From contig JAFXMK010000038.1 in the NCBI GenBank assembly GCA_017530365.1, forward strand, positions 1-45,447: a stretch of DNA of 45,447 bases, read 5' to 3'. Below, piece by piece: positions 17,478 to 24,850 of the stretch. The DNA is from Bacteroidales bacterium. Its GTDB lineage: Bacteria; Bacteroidota; Bacteroidia; Bacteroidales; F082. The notes under the pieces were generated by a model. The model had not been told where the DNA came from. It searched no databases and was given only the letters and a program-made list of their open reading frames with translations. Positions within the stretch are counted from its first letter, which is position 1, and every line of letters starts with the position of its first letter. The translations under genes were made by a program, and so were the position numbers.

Positions 17478-18713
17478 CTAACTCCTCACTATCTTATAAA
17501 CCTTATCTCCTCTCCGGACTACAGCCTTTACAGGAATGGAACAGATATCGCCCTTGACGGCTCTCGGCACGGGGCCATCGTCCAAACGAATCTCCCGAAT
17601 ACTGTCTTCATAGACACCCGTGGTGGGACCAATAATCATGATGGGGTCATCGACGTTGAGCTCGTGGGTCTCCATCCGGATCTCGGCGACGCCAATTTTG
17701 CTGAAATAGTTGGTGACGGTTCCGATGAACTCTTTGGTCTGGGTGGCTTGAGAGCCGTATTGCTTGGACCACTCAAAAGTACGGCGTCCCAAATAATAAC
17801 CGTCCCAGAAGCCTCTGTTATAAACACTTTTCAGTCGCTCCATCCAGGCATCAATCTTCTCTTGGGTGAAGGTGCCTTCCTGGATGGCCTTCACCGCCTC
17901 GTGATAGACCTCCACGGTCATTTTGGTGTATTCCGGCGAACGGCCACGGCCTTCGATCTTCAGGACTTCCACCCCGGCATCCAACACCCGATCCAGGAAG
18001 GGAAGGGTGCAGAGGTCCTTGGGCGACATGATGTATTCGTTGTCCAAGGCCAGTTCATAGCCGTCGTCGCGCTCTTTTACGTCGTAGCTGCGGCGGCAGA
18101 GTTGCAGGCAGGCGCCACGGTTGGAAGAGGCATTGAAGATATCCTGACTCAGGTTGCACTTGCCTGAAATGGCCATGCATAGCGCCCCGTGGCAAAACAC
18201 TTCGATGCGTACCAACTCACCGTGAGGACCGCGAATCTGTTGTTTTTCGATCTCTTCGGTGATATGCTTCACCTGGTCGATGTTCAACTCACGGGCGGTC
18301 ACCATCACGTCGGCAAATTGGGAATAGTATCTTACTGCCTCCAAGTTGGTGATGTTGCATTGGGTGGACATGTGGACCTCAACGCCAATCTGACGGGCAT
18401 ATTGGATCACGCTTTGGTCGGAGGCGATAATGGCAGAGATGCCGTTGGCCTTGATGGCATCCAACAGCTGATGCATCTCGTCCATCTCCTCGTCATAAAT
18501 CACTGTGTTCACCGTGACGTAACTCTTCACGCCGTTGGCGTTGCAAGTCTCGGCAAGTTGTCGCAGATCATCGAGGGTGAAGTTCTTCGCTGACCGTGAA
18601 CGCATATTCAATTTGCCGATGCCGAAATACACGCTTCCGGCACCGGCTTGTATCGCAGCAGCCAGGGCCTCATACGAGCCCACTGGCGCCATGATTTCGA
18701 TGTCTTTTTTCAT
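17478..18713 (-). CDS. trhP: U32 family peptidase-like protein (TrhP/YegQ type)
   Basis: 411-residue U32 protein. The family includes TrhP (YegQ), needed for 5-hydroxyuridine formation at tRNA position 34, and related rRNA-hydroxylation proteins; the name peptidase is historical. It opens with IEIMAPVGSYEALAAAIQAGAGSVYFGIGKLNMR (TIM-barrel start). The conserved signature FCHGALCMAISGKCNLSQ is present, then a second Cys group RGACLQLCRR, together a likely Fe-S ligand set. The C-terminal part (about 330-411) is a small beta domain. It lies between a T9SS cargo gene and the PHP gene with 4-bp gaps on each side. The exact RNA target is not determined by sequence. Confidence 0.85.
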   Translation of the reverse strand: MKKDIEIMAPVGSYEALAAAIQAGAGSVYFGIGKLNMRSRSAKNFTLDDLRQLAETCNANGVKSYVTVNTVIYDEEMDEMHQLLDAIKANGISAIIASDQSVIQYARQIGVEVHMSTQCNITNLEAVRYYSQFADVMVTARELNIDQVKHITEEIEKQQIRGPHGELVRIEVFCHGALCMAISGKCNLSQDIFNASSNRGACLQLCRRSYDVKERDDGYELALDNEYIMSPKDLCTLPFLDRVLDAGVEVLKIEGRGRSPEYTKMTVEVYHEAVKAIQEGTFTQEKIDAWMERLKSVYNRGFWDGYYLGRRTFEWSKQYGSQATQTKEFIGTVTNYFSKIGVAEIRMETHELNVDDPIMIIGPTTGVYEDSIREIRLDDGPVPRAVKGDICSIPVKAVVRRGDKVYKIVRS

Positions 18714-18717
18714 GAGA

Positions 18718-19983
18718 TTATTGCTTCACGAACTTCTGTGTGCTCACACCGCCGTTTTCCAACGTGGCTTTCAGCAAATAACAACCCTTTGGCAAGGCGC
18801 TCACATTGACTGCTTCAACATTATTGTTGACCTCCAGAATCTGTCTGCCTTCCATGTCGAAGATCACTATTTGTTGCACGTCTTCCATACGGATGTTCAG
18901 AGTTTCTTGAACCGGATTGGGCCAGCAAAACACCTGATGCCCGTTTTGTTCTTCAACGCCTGTGCATTTCGAATAATAATATGTGATCGACCAAGCGTCA
19001 CTGACATAATCCCAACTGGCACTGGTTAATTTATTGGTGACAACAATGGCGTCATCTTCCCAGTAAAGATCAAAACCAGCTATGTTCTCGGCTTGCGCTG
19101 ACAAATCATAAGTAAATTCACCATGTCCATCAAGAACCCATGATGACTCGTTGTATTCGTAGCTATTACTGTTTATAGTGTTGTGATGATCATCGAAAAC
19201 AAGTTCTGTTTTATAAGAAAACACATAACCAAGGGTTTCGTCATAGTTACTATAAATATAGGAGATGCGGTTGTCCTGTTCGTCATACCCATACTCCTCC
19301 TTTTGGGCTGGTACCCATTCATAGGCTTCATCGGTGTTGTAGAGATATTCATCAATAAATGAGGTGCATAGCATTTTTTCGTTATAGGTGTAGCGGTACC
19401 GTTCATGGAGTTCCAGCTGGGGTTCTTCGGTTTCTACATCAATCCAATAGTAGTACAAATCGGTTTTTTCAATAAGCCCATTGAAATAGGTGTATTCTAG
19501 ATACATATCAGGCAGCCATGTGTTTTCTTCTCCATGGTAGTGTAATGATGATAGGCGTAAACCTTGACTATTGTATTCGAATGTCTGTCTGGTGCGATTC
19601 TTCCATTGGCCATCTTCAAAGATGTAGGAGGCCCATTCTGACAGCAAACCGTTTTCATTGTATTGATAATTTGAGCGCTCGTCGGTGTATCCGTCAAAAG
19701 AATAATGTGTATTGCTTATCAGACGGTTTTGAGCATCGTAGCTATACTCATCAATCCCGGATATTGTCCATGTTCCGTCAAATACGTAAAACGTTTCTTT
19801 GGTCAAATTAAACCTTTCATCATATTGCATAATGCGTTTGTAGTCCTGAGAGACGACACTGTCCATTTTTTCTTTGTACGCTCTGGTTTGGGAATTGAAT
19901 TTCTCGATTTTTTCGATTGTTTGGGCTTGCACTGTTGCGAAGAAACAGAGAACAATGGCAGCAAGCAGTAAAGTTCTTTTCAT
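18718..19983 (-). CDS. Secreted T9SS cargo protein with YD-like repeats
   Basis: 421-residue exported protein. Signal peptide MKRTLLLAAIVLCFFATVQAQ; a beta-rich body of repeated units with a Tyr-x-Tyr pattern (EYSYDAQNRLISNTHYS, YQYNENGLLSEW, FEYNSQGLRLSSLHYHG, YGYDEQDNRISYIYS) similar to RHS/YD repeats; then a T9SS type A sorting domain (CWPNPVQETLNIRMEDVQQ, IFDMEGRQILEV, LPKGCYLLKATLENG). The body probably forms a beta-fold used for binding. It sits between pgi and trhP, apparently in one operon, although no functional link is evident. Confidence 0.82.
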   Translation of the reverse strand: MKRTLLLAAIVLCFFATVQAQTIEKIEKFNSQTRAYKEKMDSVVSQDYKRIMQYDERFNLTKETFYVFDGTWTISGIDEYSYDAQNRLISNTHYSFDGYTDERSNYQYNENGLLSEWASYIFEDGQWKNRTRQTFEYNSQGLRLSSLHYHGEENTWLPDMYLEYTYFNGLIEKTDLYYYWIDVETEEPQLELHERYRYTYNEKMLCTSFIDEYLYNTDEAYEWVPAQKEEYGYDEQDNRISYIYSNYDETLGYVFSYKTELVFDDHHNTINSNSYEYNESSWVLDGHGEFTYDLSAQAENIAGFDLYWEDDAIVVTNKLTSASWDYVSDAWSITYYYSKCTGVEEQNGHQVFCWPNPVQETLNIRMEDVQQIVIFDMEGRQILEVNNNVEAVNVSALPKGCYLLKATLENGGVSTQKFVKQ

Positions 19984-20014
19984 ATTATAAGGTGTTTAGC
20001 GTTTTGCATTTTGA

Positions 20015-21352
20015 TTATTTGCATTCCAGTCTCTTATTCAGCGCCTCAGTCTGCGCCTCATAGCCTTTTTTGCCTAGTAGCGCGAACATGTTCTTTTTAT
20101 ATGCTTCCACGCCTGGCTGGTCGAAGGGATTCACCTCCAGCATGTAACCGCTCAAGGCGCAGCCCATCTCGAAGAAGTAGATCAGCTGACCGAGCACAAA
20201 AGCAGACACTTCGGGGATGACGATGCGAAGCACGGGTACGCCGCCATCTACATGGGCAAGCATGGTTCCGAGTTCAGCCTTGTGGTTCACTTCAGAGATG
20301 CGTTTTCCGGCGATGTAGTTGAGCTGGTCGAGGTCCTCGGTTTCCATGGGGATACGGAGCTCGTGGTTGGAGTTCTCCACCGAGATCACTGTTTCAAACA
20401 AGTTGCGCAGGCCGTCTTGGATGTACTGTCCCATGGAGTGGAGGTCGGTGCTGAAGGTGACTGATGCCGGGAAGATACCTTTGTGGTCCTTGCCATGGCT
20501 CTCGCCATAGAGTTGCTTCCACCATTCCGAGAAATACACTAGCCGCGGCTCGTAGTTGACCATGATCTCGTTGGTCTTGCCTGCCTTGTAAAGTAGATGT
20601 CGGACCACGGCATATTCCGAGACGATGTTGCCATTTAGGGTGGGGTTGTTCTTGCACATTTTTTCCATCTCGACGGCACCTTTCACCAAAGCACGGATGT
20701 CGATACCAGCCATGGCGATGGGCAGCAGTCCGACGGGGGTGAGCACTGAGAAGCGACCGCCCACGTCGTCGGGGACGATATAGGTCTTGTAGCCTTTCAC
20801 GTTGGCCAGTTGTTTCAAGGCGCCTTTGGCCTTGTCGGTGATGGCGACGATGCGCGAGGCAGCCTCTGCTTCGCCGTATTTTTTGATGATGTGTTGCTTC
20901 AGGATGCGGAAGGCGATGGCGGGCTCCGTCGTGGTTCCCGACTTGGAAATCACGGCCATCGAATAGTCTTTCTTATCGAGGATGGCGATGAGCTCGCTGA
21001 GGTAGTCCTCGCTCATGTTATGGCCTGCATACACGATCAAAGGCTTTTCGCCCGACAATGGTGCGAAGTGGTTCTGCAAGGCTTCGATGACGGCTCGGGC
21101 ACCCAAGTAGGAGCCGCCAATGCCGATTACAACGAAAATCTCGGATTTTTTGCGCAACACGGTAGTGGTCTTTTCAATGTCGGCTATCAGGGTTTCGTCG
21201 ATTTCCGAAGGCAGGTTGACCCAACCGAGGAAGTCGTTTCCGGCGCCGGTCTTATTGTAAACGGTGTTGTAAGTCGAAGCAATCGTCGATTCGTAAGATT
21301 GAATGCTTTCCTTGCCGATGAAGGAATTGGTGTGTGTTAATTCTAGTTTCAT
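20015..21352 (-). CDS. pgi: Glucose-6-phosphate isomerase
   Basis: Interconverts glucose-6-phosphate and fructose-6-phosphate in glycolysis and gluconeogenesis. The 445 residues match the short bacterial PGI form. Motifs: VVIGIGGSYLGARAVIEAL, AVISKSGTTTEPAIAFRIL (phosphate-binding SIS fold), VPDDVGGRFSVLTPVGLLP, the active-site Glu region GESHGKDHKGIFPASVTFSTDLHSMGQ, and a C-terminal NPFDQPGVEAYKKNMFALLG that includes the second PGI signature. A TATCTTTG promoter box lies at 21370-21377, and a candidate small RNA gene lies just upstream. Confidence 0.97.
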   Translation of the reverse strand: MKLELTHTNSFIGKESIQSYESTIASTYNTVYNKTGAGNDFLGWVNLPSEIDETLIADIEKTTTVLRKKSEIFVVIGIGGSYLGARAVIEALQNHFAPLSGEKPLIVYAGHNMSEDYLSELIAILDKKDYSMAVISKSGTTTEPAIAFRILKQHIIKKYGEAEAASRIVAITDKAKGALKQLANVKGYKTYIVPDDVGGRFSVLTPVGLLPIAMAGIDIRALVKGAVEMEKMCKNNPTLNGNIVSEYAVVRHLLYKAGKTNEIMVNYEPRLVYFSEWWKQLYGESHGKDHKGIFPASVTFSTDLHSMGQYIQDGLRNLFETVISVENSNHELRIPMETEDLDQLNYIAGKRISEVNHKAELGTMLAHVDGGVPVLRIVIPEVSAFVLGQLIYFFEMGCALSGYMLEVNPFDQPGVEAYKKNMFALLGKKGYEAQTEALNKRLECK

Positions 21353-21369
21353 GGTAGAGGTATTTTTGG

Positions 21370-21377
21370 CAAAGATA
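21370..21377 (-). promoter_or_regulatory. Promoter -7 box of pgi
   Basis: On the minus strand this reads TATCTTTG, 17 bp before the pgi ATG, just past the hairpin at 21389-21418. Confidence 0.6.
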
Positions 21378-21381
21378 GGAA

Positions 21382-21495
21382 TAAAACAAGAAAATCCCTA
21401 CAAAAGCAGGGATTTTCTAGAACCAAAAACCAAAATTTATGAAACCTTTAAATTGCAACCGTATTACGCGGTTACAAGGTCATTATGATAAGAAC
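21382..21495 (-). ncRNA. Candidate small RNA upstream of pgi
   Basis: A free-standing transcription unit on the minus strand: a TATCTTTG -7 box at 21501-21508, about 110 transcribed bases, then an intrinsic terminator at 21389-21418. Inside is a second hairpin (21455-21475) with a 7-bp stem and a 7-base loop reading CGUAAUA. No reading frame longer than a few codons fits. pgi has its own -7 box downstream, so this is not simply a pgi leader. It does not match an RNA family I recognise; the transcript is inferred from signals only. Confidence 0.5.
21389..21418 (-). terminator. Intrinsic terminator of the candidate small RNA
   Basis: Perfect 11-bp stem (agaaaatccct / agggattttct) with an 8-base loop, followed on the minus strand by TGTTTTATT. 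Confidence 0.75.
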
Positions 21496-21500
21496 CGATG

Positions 21501-21508
21501 CAAAGATA
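21501..21508 (-). promoter_or_regulatory. Promoter -7 box of the candidate small RNA
   Basis: Minus-strand TATCTTTG. A TTG lies 22 bases upstream (21531-21533), slightly further than the usual -33 spacing. Confidence 0.55.
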
Positions 21509-21578
21509 AGGGTTTTTCCGAAACATGAGTCAATCTGATACAAAAAATTATTCTTTTTTTGTTTTTAAGAATCTTTCT

Positions 21579-21586
21579 TATCTTTG
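21579..21586 (+). promoter_or_regulatory. Promoter -7 box of the RprXY-like operon
   Basis: TATCTTTG, with TTTG at 21558-21561 (17-base spacer), 26 bp before the ATG of the histidine kinase gene. Confidence 0.65.
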
Positions 21587-21612
21587 TAAGCTTTTGTCAA
21601 AAGTAGCATTTC

Positions 21613-22818
21613 ATGAAAAACAACAACTGGGGTTTGATCGGCTTTACCATTGGCTTGGTGGTAGTTTGGGTTTTTCTGTTGATTTCCCAAATCCATCTGG
21701 CTAACAGGGCTTTTTCCAACCAAAAGGAGTTGTTTCGCGTCAAGGTGGACGACCTTATTGACGAGTCGATGCAAAGGTTTGATTCCATTGATTTGGATTT
21801 GATTAGCGCCCATATTACAGAGAAACTAAACGAAAAAGGCATTGAAGAATCCTTCCAATTAGGACTTTTTTGTGAAGACGAGAACTTTTTTCATGCTGTT
21901 TCGGACAACGCCGACGAAAAGTCCATGCTTGAAAAGGGCTTTCAATACAACTTGCTGAGCATCTCTGATGAGGAGACGCATCTCGACACGCTTTACATTT
22001 ATTTCCCCAATATTGATAAACGGTTCTTTTGGGATGAATTGATGAACCGAATCATCATGGTCATCCTGTTGGTGTTGATCTTGCTGTGTTTCGTCAGTTT
22101 CTTTTTCATCTTGTTCAAACAGCGTAAAATCAATGCTTTCAGGGAACGCATGGTTCACAATATCACGCATGAACTGAAAACCCCAGTGACTTCCATCAGC
22201 TTGGCTACCCAATTGATGCTAGATGATTCCATTGTCATGGATCGGGAATCTGAGCACTCTTATCTGAAGATGATTTCTGATGAGACCAAGACCATGCAGG
22301 GGCTATTGGAAGAGGTGTTGACCATTTTCCGTAATGAGCAGACACAACGAGAGCGTGAGGATGTGTATGTTCACAAGCTTTTGACCACCATCGCTGGAGT
22401 GCATAGGCTCTCGTTGAATGAGTATCATGGGGAGTTGGTCTTCGATTTCCAAGCCACGAATGATGTTGTCTTCGGTGATACCGTTCATCTGGCCAATTCT
22501 TTCTCGAATTTGATTGACAATGCCATCAAATACCGTAAAGGCGCACCGCTAATCACCATCAGTACTAGAAATGTGGAGGATACCATAGAAATCAGTTTCA
22601 AGGACAACGGTATCGGCATTGCCAAGTCGGACCAAAAGATCATCTTTGAGGCATTTGCGAGGGTGAACACCGACAATAAGCATTATGTAAAGGGCTATGG
22701 ATTGGGGCTGAATTATGTCCAGCATGTTGTGAAATATCATAAAGGATCGATAAAAGTGGAGAGCAGATTGGGTGAGGGGTCAACATTTATTGTAACTTTG
22801 CCTTTGAAAGCAAACTAA
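21613..22818 (+). CDS. rprX: RprX-like sensor histidine kinase
   Basis: 401-residue membrane sensor kinase. Two membrane helices (about 6-24 and 146-168) frame a periplasmic domain of about 120 residues with no recognised ligand fold. Then comes the dimerisation/phosphoacceptor helix FRERMVHNITHELKTPVTSI with His186, and the ATPase domain: N-box NSFSNLIDNAIKYRKGAP, G1 FKDNGIGIAKSDQKIIFEAF, G2 KGYGLGLNYVQHVVKYHKG. Its partner regulator is encoded 75 bp downstream. The pair resembles RprX-RprY of Bacteroides; that name rests on the layout and the likeness of the regulator, so the stimulus is uncertain. Confidence 0.85.
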   Translation: MKNNNWGLIGFTIGLVVVWVFLLISQIHLANRAFSNQKELFRVKVDDLIDESMQRFDSIDLDLISAHITEKLNEKGIEESFQLGLFCEDENFFHAVSDNADEKSMLEKGFQYNLLSISDEETHLDTLYIYFPNIDKRFFWDELMNRIIMVILLVLILLCFVSFFFILFKQRKINAFRERMVHNITHELKTPVTSISLATQLMLDDSIVMDRESEHSYLKMISDETKTMQGLLEEVLTIFRNEQTQREREDVYVHKLLTTIAGVHRLSLNEYHGELVFDFQATNDVVFGDTVHLANSFSNLIDNAIKYRKGAPLITISTRNVEDTIEISFKDNGIGIAKSDQKIIFEAFARVNTDNKHYVKGYGLGLNYVQHVVKYHKGSIKVESRLGEGSTFIVTLPLKAN

Positions 22819-22893
22819 TATCCATTTTGAATACTATTTTTATTTTTTTACGTTAATATAAATGAACGTTTTTTATTTAAAAACTACTTAAAA

Positions 22894-23583
22894 ATGGCAC
22901 AAAAGATCAATACCCTGCTAGCAGAGGATGATAAGAACTTGGGTGTCATCCTTAAGAAGTATCTTGAAGCAAAGGACATCGCTGTCACTTTGTGCACCAA
23001 TGGAGAAGAAGCGCTCGAGACTTTCCGTACGGGCAACTTCAACTTCTGTATTTTTGATGTTATGATGCCTCTGATGGATGGCTTCACATTGGCCAAGGAA
23101 GTCAAGAAGATCAACAAACGTATCCCGATCATTTTCTTGACGGCCAAGACAACCCAAAAAGATGTGATCGAAGGCTTTAAGCTGGGAGCAGACGATTATA
23201 TCACAAAACCTTTCAGCATGGACGAATTGCTGCTTCGTATCCATGCGGTGTTCAACAGGACTTCAGTCGAGACATCGACCCCAACCACCTTCAAATTGGG
23301 CAATTACACTTTCGATGCCGCTCGACACGTGCTGACCAAAGGCGACCAGATCCGCAAACTCACTTCAAAGGAGGCAGATTTGCTGCTTCTGTTATGTGAA
23401 AACATGAACGAGACTCTGGAGCGGACAGTGGCATTGGAAAAGGTTTGGTATGAAGATTCCTATTTTAACGCACGTTCCATGGATGTATATGTCACCAAAC
23501 TGCGTAAGTATTTCAAGGATGAACCCAACGTGGAGCTGGTCAATGTCCACGGCGTGGGCTTCAAACTAGTGGTGAAAGCCTAG
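22894..23583 (+). CDS. rprY: RprY-like response regulator (OmpR family)
   Basis: 229-residue DNA-binding regulator. The receiver domain (about 1-120) has the acidic pair EDD (11-13), phosphoacceptor Asp55 in FDVMMPLMDGF, Thr83 in FLTAK and Lys106 in ITKPFSMDELLLRI. The OmpR/PhoB winged-helix domain (about 130-229) includes LTSKEADLLLLLCENMNETLERTVALEKVW and the recognition region SMDVYVTKLRKYFKDEPNVELVNVHGVGFKLV. The EDDKNLGVILKKYLEAK start is like Bacteroides RprY. Its stop TAG overlaps the stop of the convergent serine hydrolase gene within a shared CTAG. Confidence 0.88.
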   Translation: MAQKINTLLAEDDKNLGVILKKYLEAKDIAVTLCTNGEEALETFRTGNFNFCIFDVMMPLMDGFTLAKEVKKINKRIPIIFLTAKTTQKDVIEGFKLGADDYITKPFSMDELLLRIHAVFNRTSVETSTPTTFKLGNYTFDAARHVLTKGDQIRKLTSKEADLLLLLCENMNETLERTVALEKVWYEDSYFNARSMDVYVTKLRKYFKDEPNVELVNVHGVGFKLVVKA

Positions 23584-24782
23584 TTTTCTATAGGGCAGGA
23601 CTCAGGTAGTCTCACCGTTGTGTCGTTGACGAAATCCCAAAGCTCATCGCTGACAGCACTGCTACTGGTGTTGGTAAGGACGATGAGTACGCGGTGTTTT
23701 TCCAGATCCCTGATGAAGAAGGACCGGTAGCCTTTCCACCATCCGAAATGGAACACGACTCCGGGATGTTTCTCATTCATCCTCCATCCAAAGCCGTAGT
23801 TCTCTCCGTTTTTCCACTCCGGAGAACCGGGTACGAATGCCTCCTGCTGTATGCTGTCGGGAAGGAAGGTGTTGTGCTCCAGTGCGAGGCAGAACTTGTA
23901 AAGGTCATCGACAGTGGAATACATCATCTTGTCGCCCATCACTCCGTTCAGGTAGTCGTCCTCGGCTCTTTTGGGACCTTTGCTTAGCATGATATGTCCC
24001 TGAACGTCGGTGCTAACGTTGGGCTGCACCTTCTTGGAATTCCTCATGGAAAAGATGTAGGAACGTGTCATACCCAACGGCTCGAAGATTTGCTGTTGCA
24101 TGAAGTCCTCGAAGTGCTGTCCCGATACCCGCTCAACGATGTTGGCCAAAAGTGCATAGTTGATATTGGTGTAATGGAAGGTGACATCGGGCTGGTTGTA
24201 AGGATTGGGCTTATGTTGTGCATACAGCTTCACGATGTCTTCGTTGTCAACGGCGATGCCCCGGTCGGGCCAGTGTTCGTCAGCCAAGGTCTCGTAACGC
24301 GACAGGCCGGAGCGGTGGTTTAGCAGATGGCGTATGGTGATGCCTTTATAAGGAAATTCGGGGATGTACTTTGTGACCAGGTCGTCATAATCCAGCTTGC
24401 CTTGCGAATGGAGCAGCATGATGGCTTCGGCGGTGAACATCTTGGACACTGAAGCCAGCTGAAACTGGTCATCAACACGTAAGGAATCCTGCTGCTTGAC
24501 GAGATTCCGCCATCCGAATGCTTTCTTGTAGAGGACCTGTCCCTCTTCGGCATACAGCACCACGCCGTTCAGGATCCGTTCATTCCAAAGGTTGGTGAAA
24601 TAGCGGTCGGCCATGGCGGTGCGCTTCTCCACCTTGTCCTTGTTCAAGTCAACAAAGAGGCTGTCGGTGTTCAAGACGGGAACTACATTCTGGTGACCGC
24701 CATGCCTTCTTCCACAAAGTCCCCAGATGGCCAATCCGATCAGACAACAGCAAAATAATATGAAGTAAGTGCGTTTCTTCAT
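23580..24782 (-). CDS. Serine hydrolase of the beta-lactamase (class C/PBP-like) family
   Basis: 400-residue membrane-anchored or exported hydrolase. I use the ATG at 24780-24782 (MKKRTYFILFCCCLIGLAIWG) rather than a TTG 12 bp upstream. After the hydrophobic N-terminus comes a beta-lactamase fold: the nucleophile motif SVSK (Ser111, Lys114), the YxN motif in FHYTNINYALLANIVERVSG, and a C-terminal HFGWWKGYRSFF in place of the KTG/HxG triad. Such proteins are usually peptidases or esterases acting on cell-wall or D-amino acid compounds, not resistance enzymes. It converges on rprY. A minus-strand TATTTTTG box at 24792-24799 is close to the start. Confidence 0.83.
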   Translation of the reverse strand: MKKRTYFILFCCCLIGLAIWGLCGRRHGGHQNVVPVLNTDSLFVDLNKDKVEKRTAMADRYFTNLWNERILNGVVLYAEEGQVLYKKAFGWRNLVKQQDSLRVDDQFQLASVSKMFTAEAIMLLHSQGKLDYDDLVTKYIPEFPYKGITIRHLLNHRSGLSRYETLADEHWPDRGIAVDNEDIVKLYAQHKPNPYNQPDVTFHYTNINYALLANIVERVSGQHFEDFMQQQIFEPLGMTRSYIFSMRNSKKVQPNVSTDVQGHIMLSKGPKRAEDDYLNGVMGDKMMYSTVDDLYKFCLALEHNTFLPDSIQQEAFVPGSPEWKNGENYGFGWRMNEKHPGVVFHFGWWKGYRSFFIRDLEKHRVLIVLTNTSSSAVSDELWDFVNDTTVRLPESCPIEN

Positions 24783-24812
24783 TTTAAGTGACAAAAATAG
24801 AGAAAAAAACCG

Positions 24813-24820
24813 TAATTTTG
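24813..24820 (+). promoter_or_regulatory. Promoter -7 box of the DEAD-box helicase gene
   Basis: TAATTTTG fits TAnnTTTG and is followed by CCGCAC. It lies 30 bp before the ATG. Confidence 0.6.
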
Positions 24821-24850
24821 CCGCACTTTTTAATCATCACATAATATTTC

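Noticed and set aside
18718-19983. RHS toxin gene outside the island
   Set aside because: It has YD-like repeats, but also a signal peptide and a T9SS sorting domain, and no RHS core end or tip.
23580-24782. Antibiotic-resistance beta-lactamase
   Set aside because: It has SxxK and YxN but an altered third motif, a membrane-anchor-like start and the length of esterase/peptidase relatives. Nothing points to drug hydrolysis.
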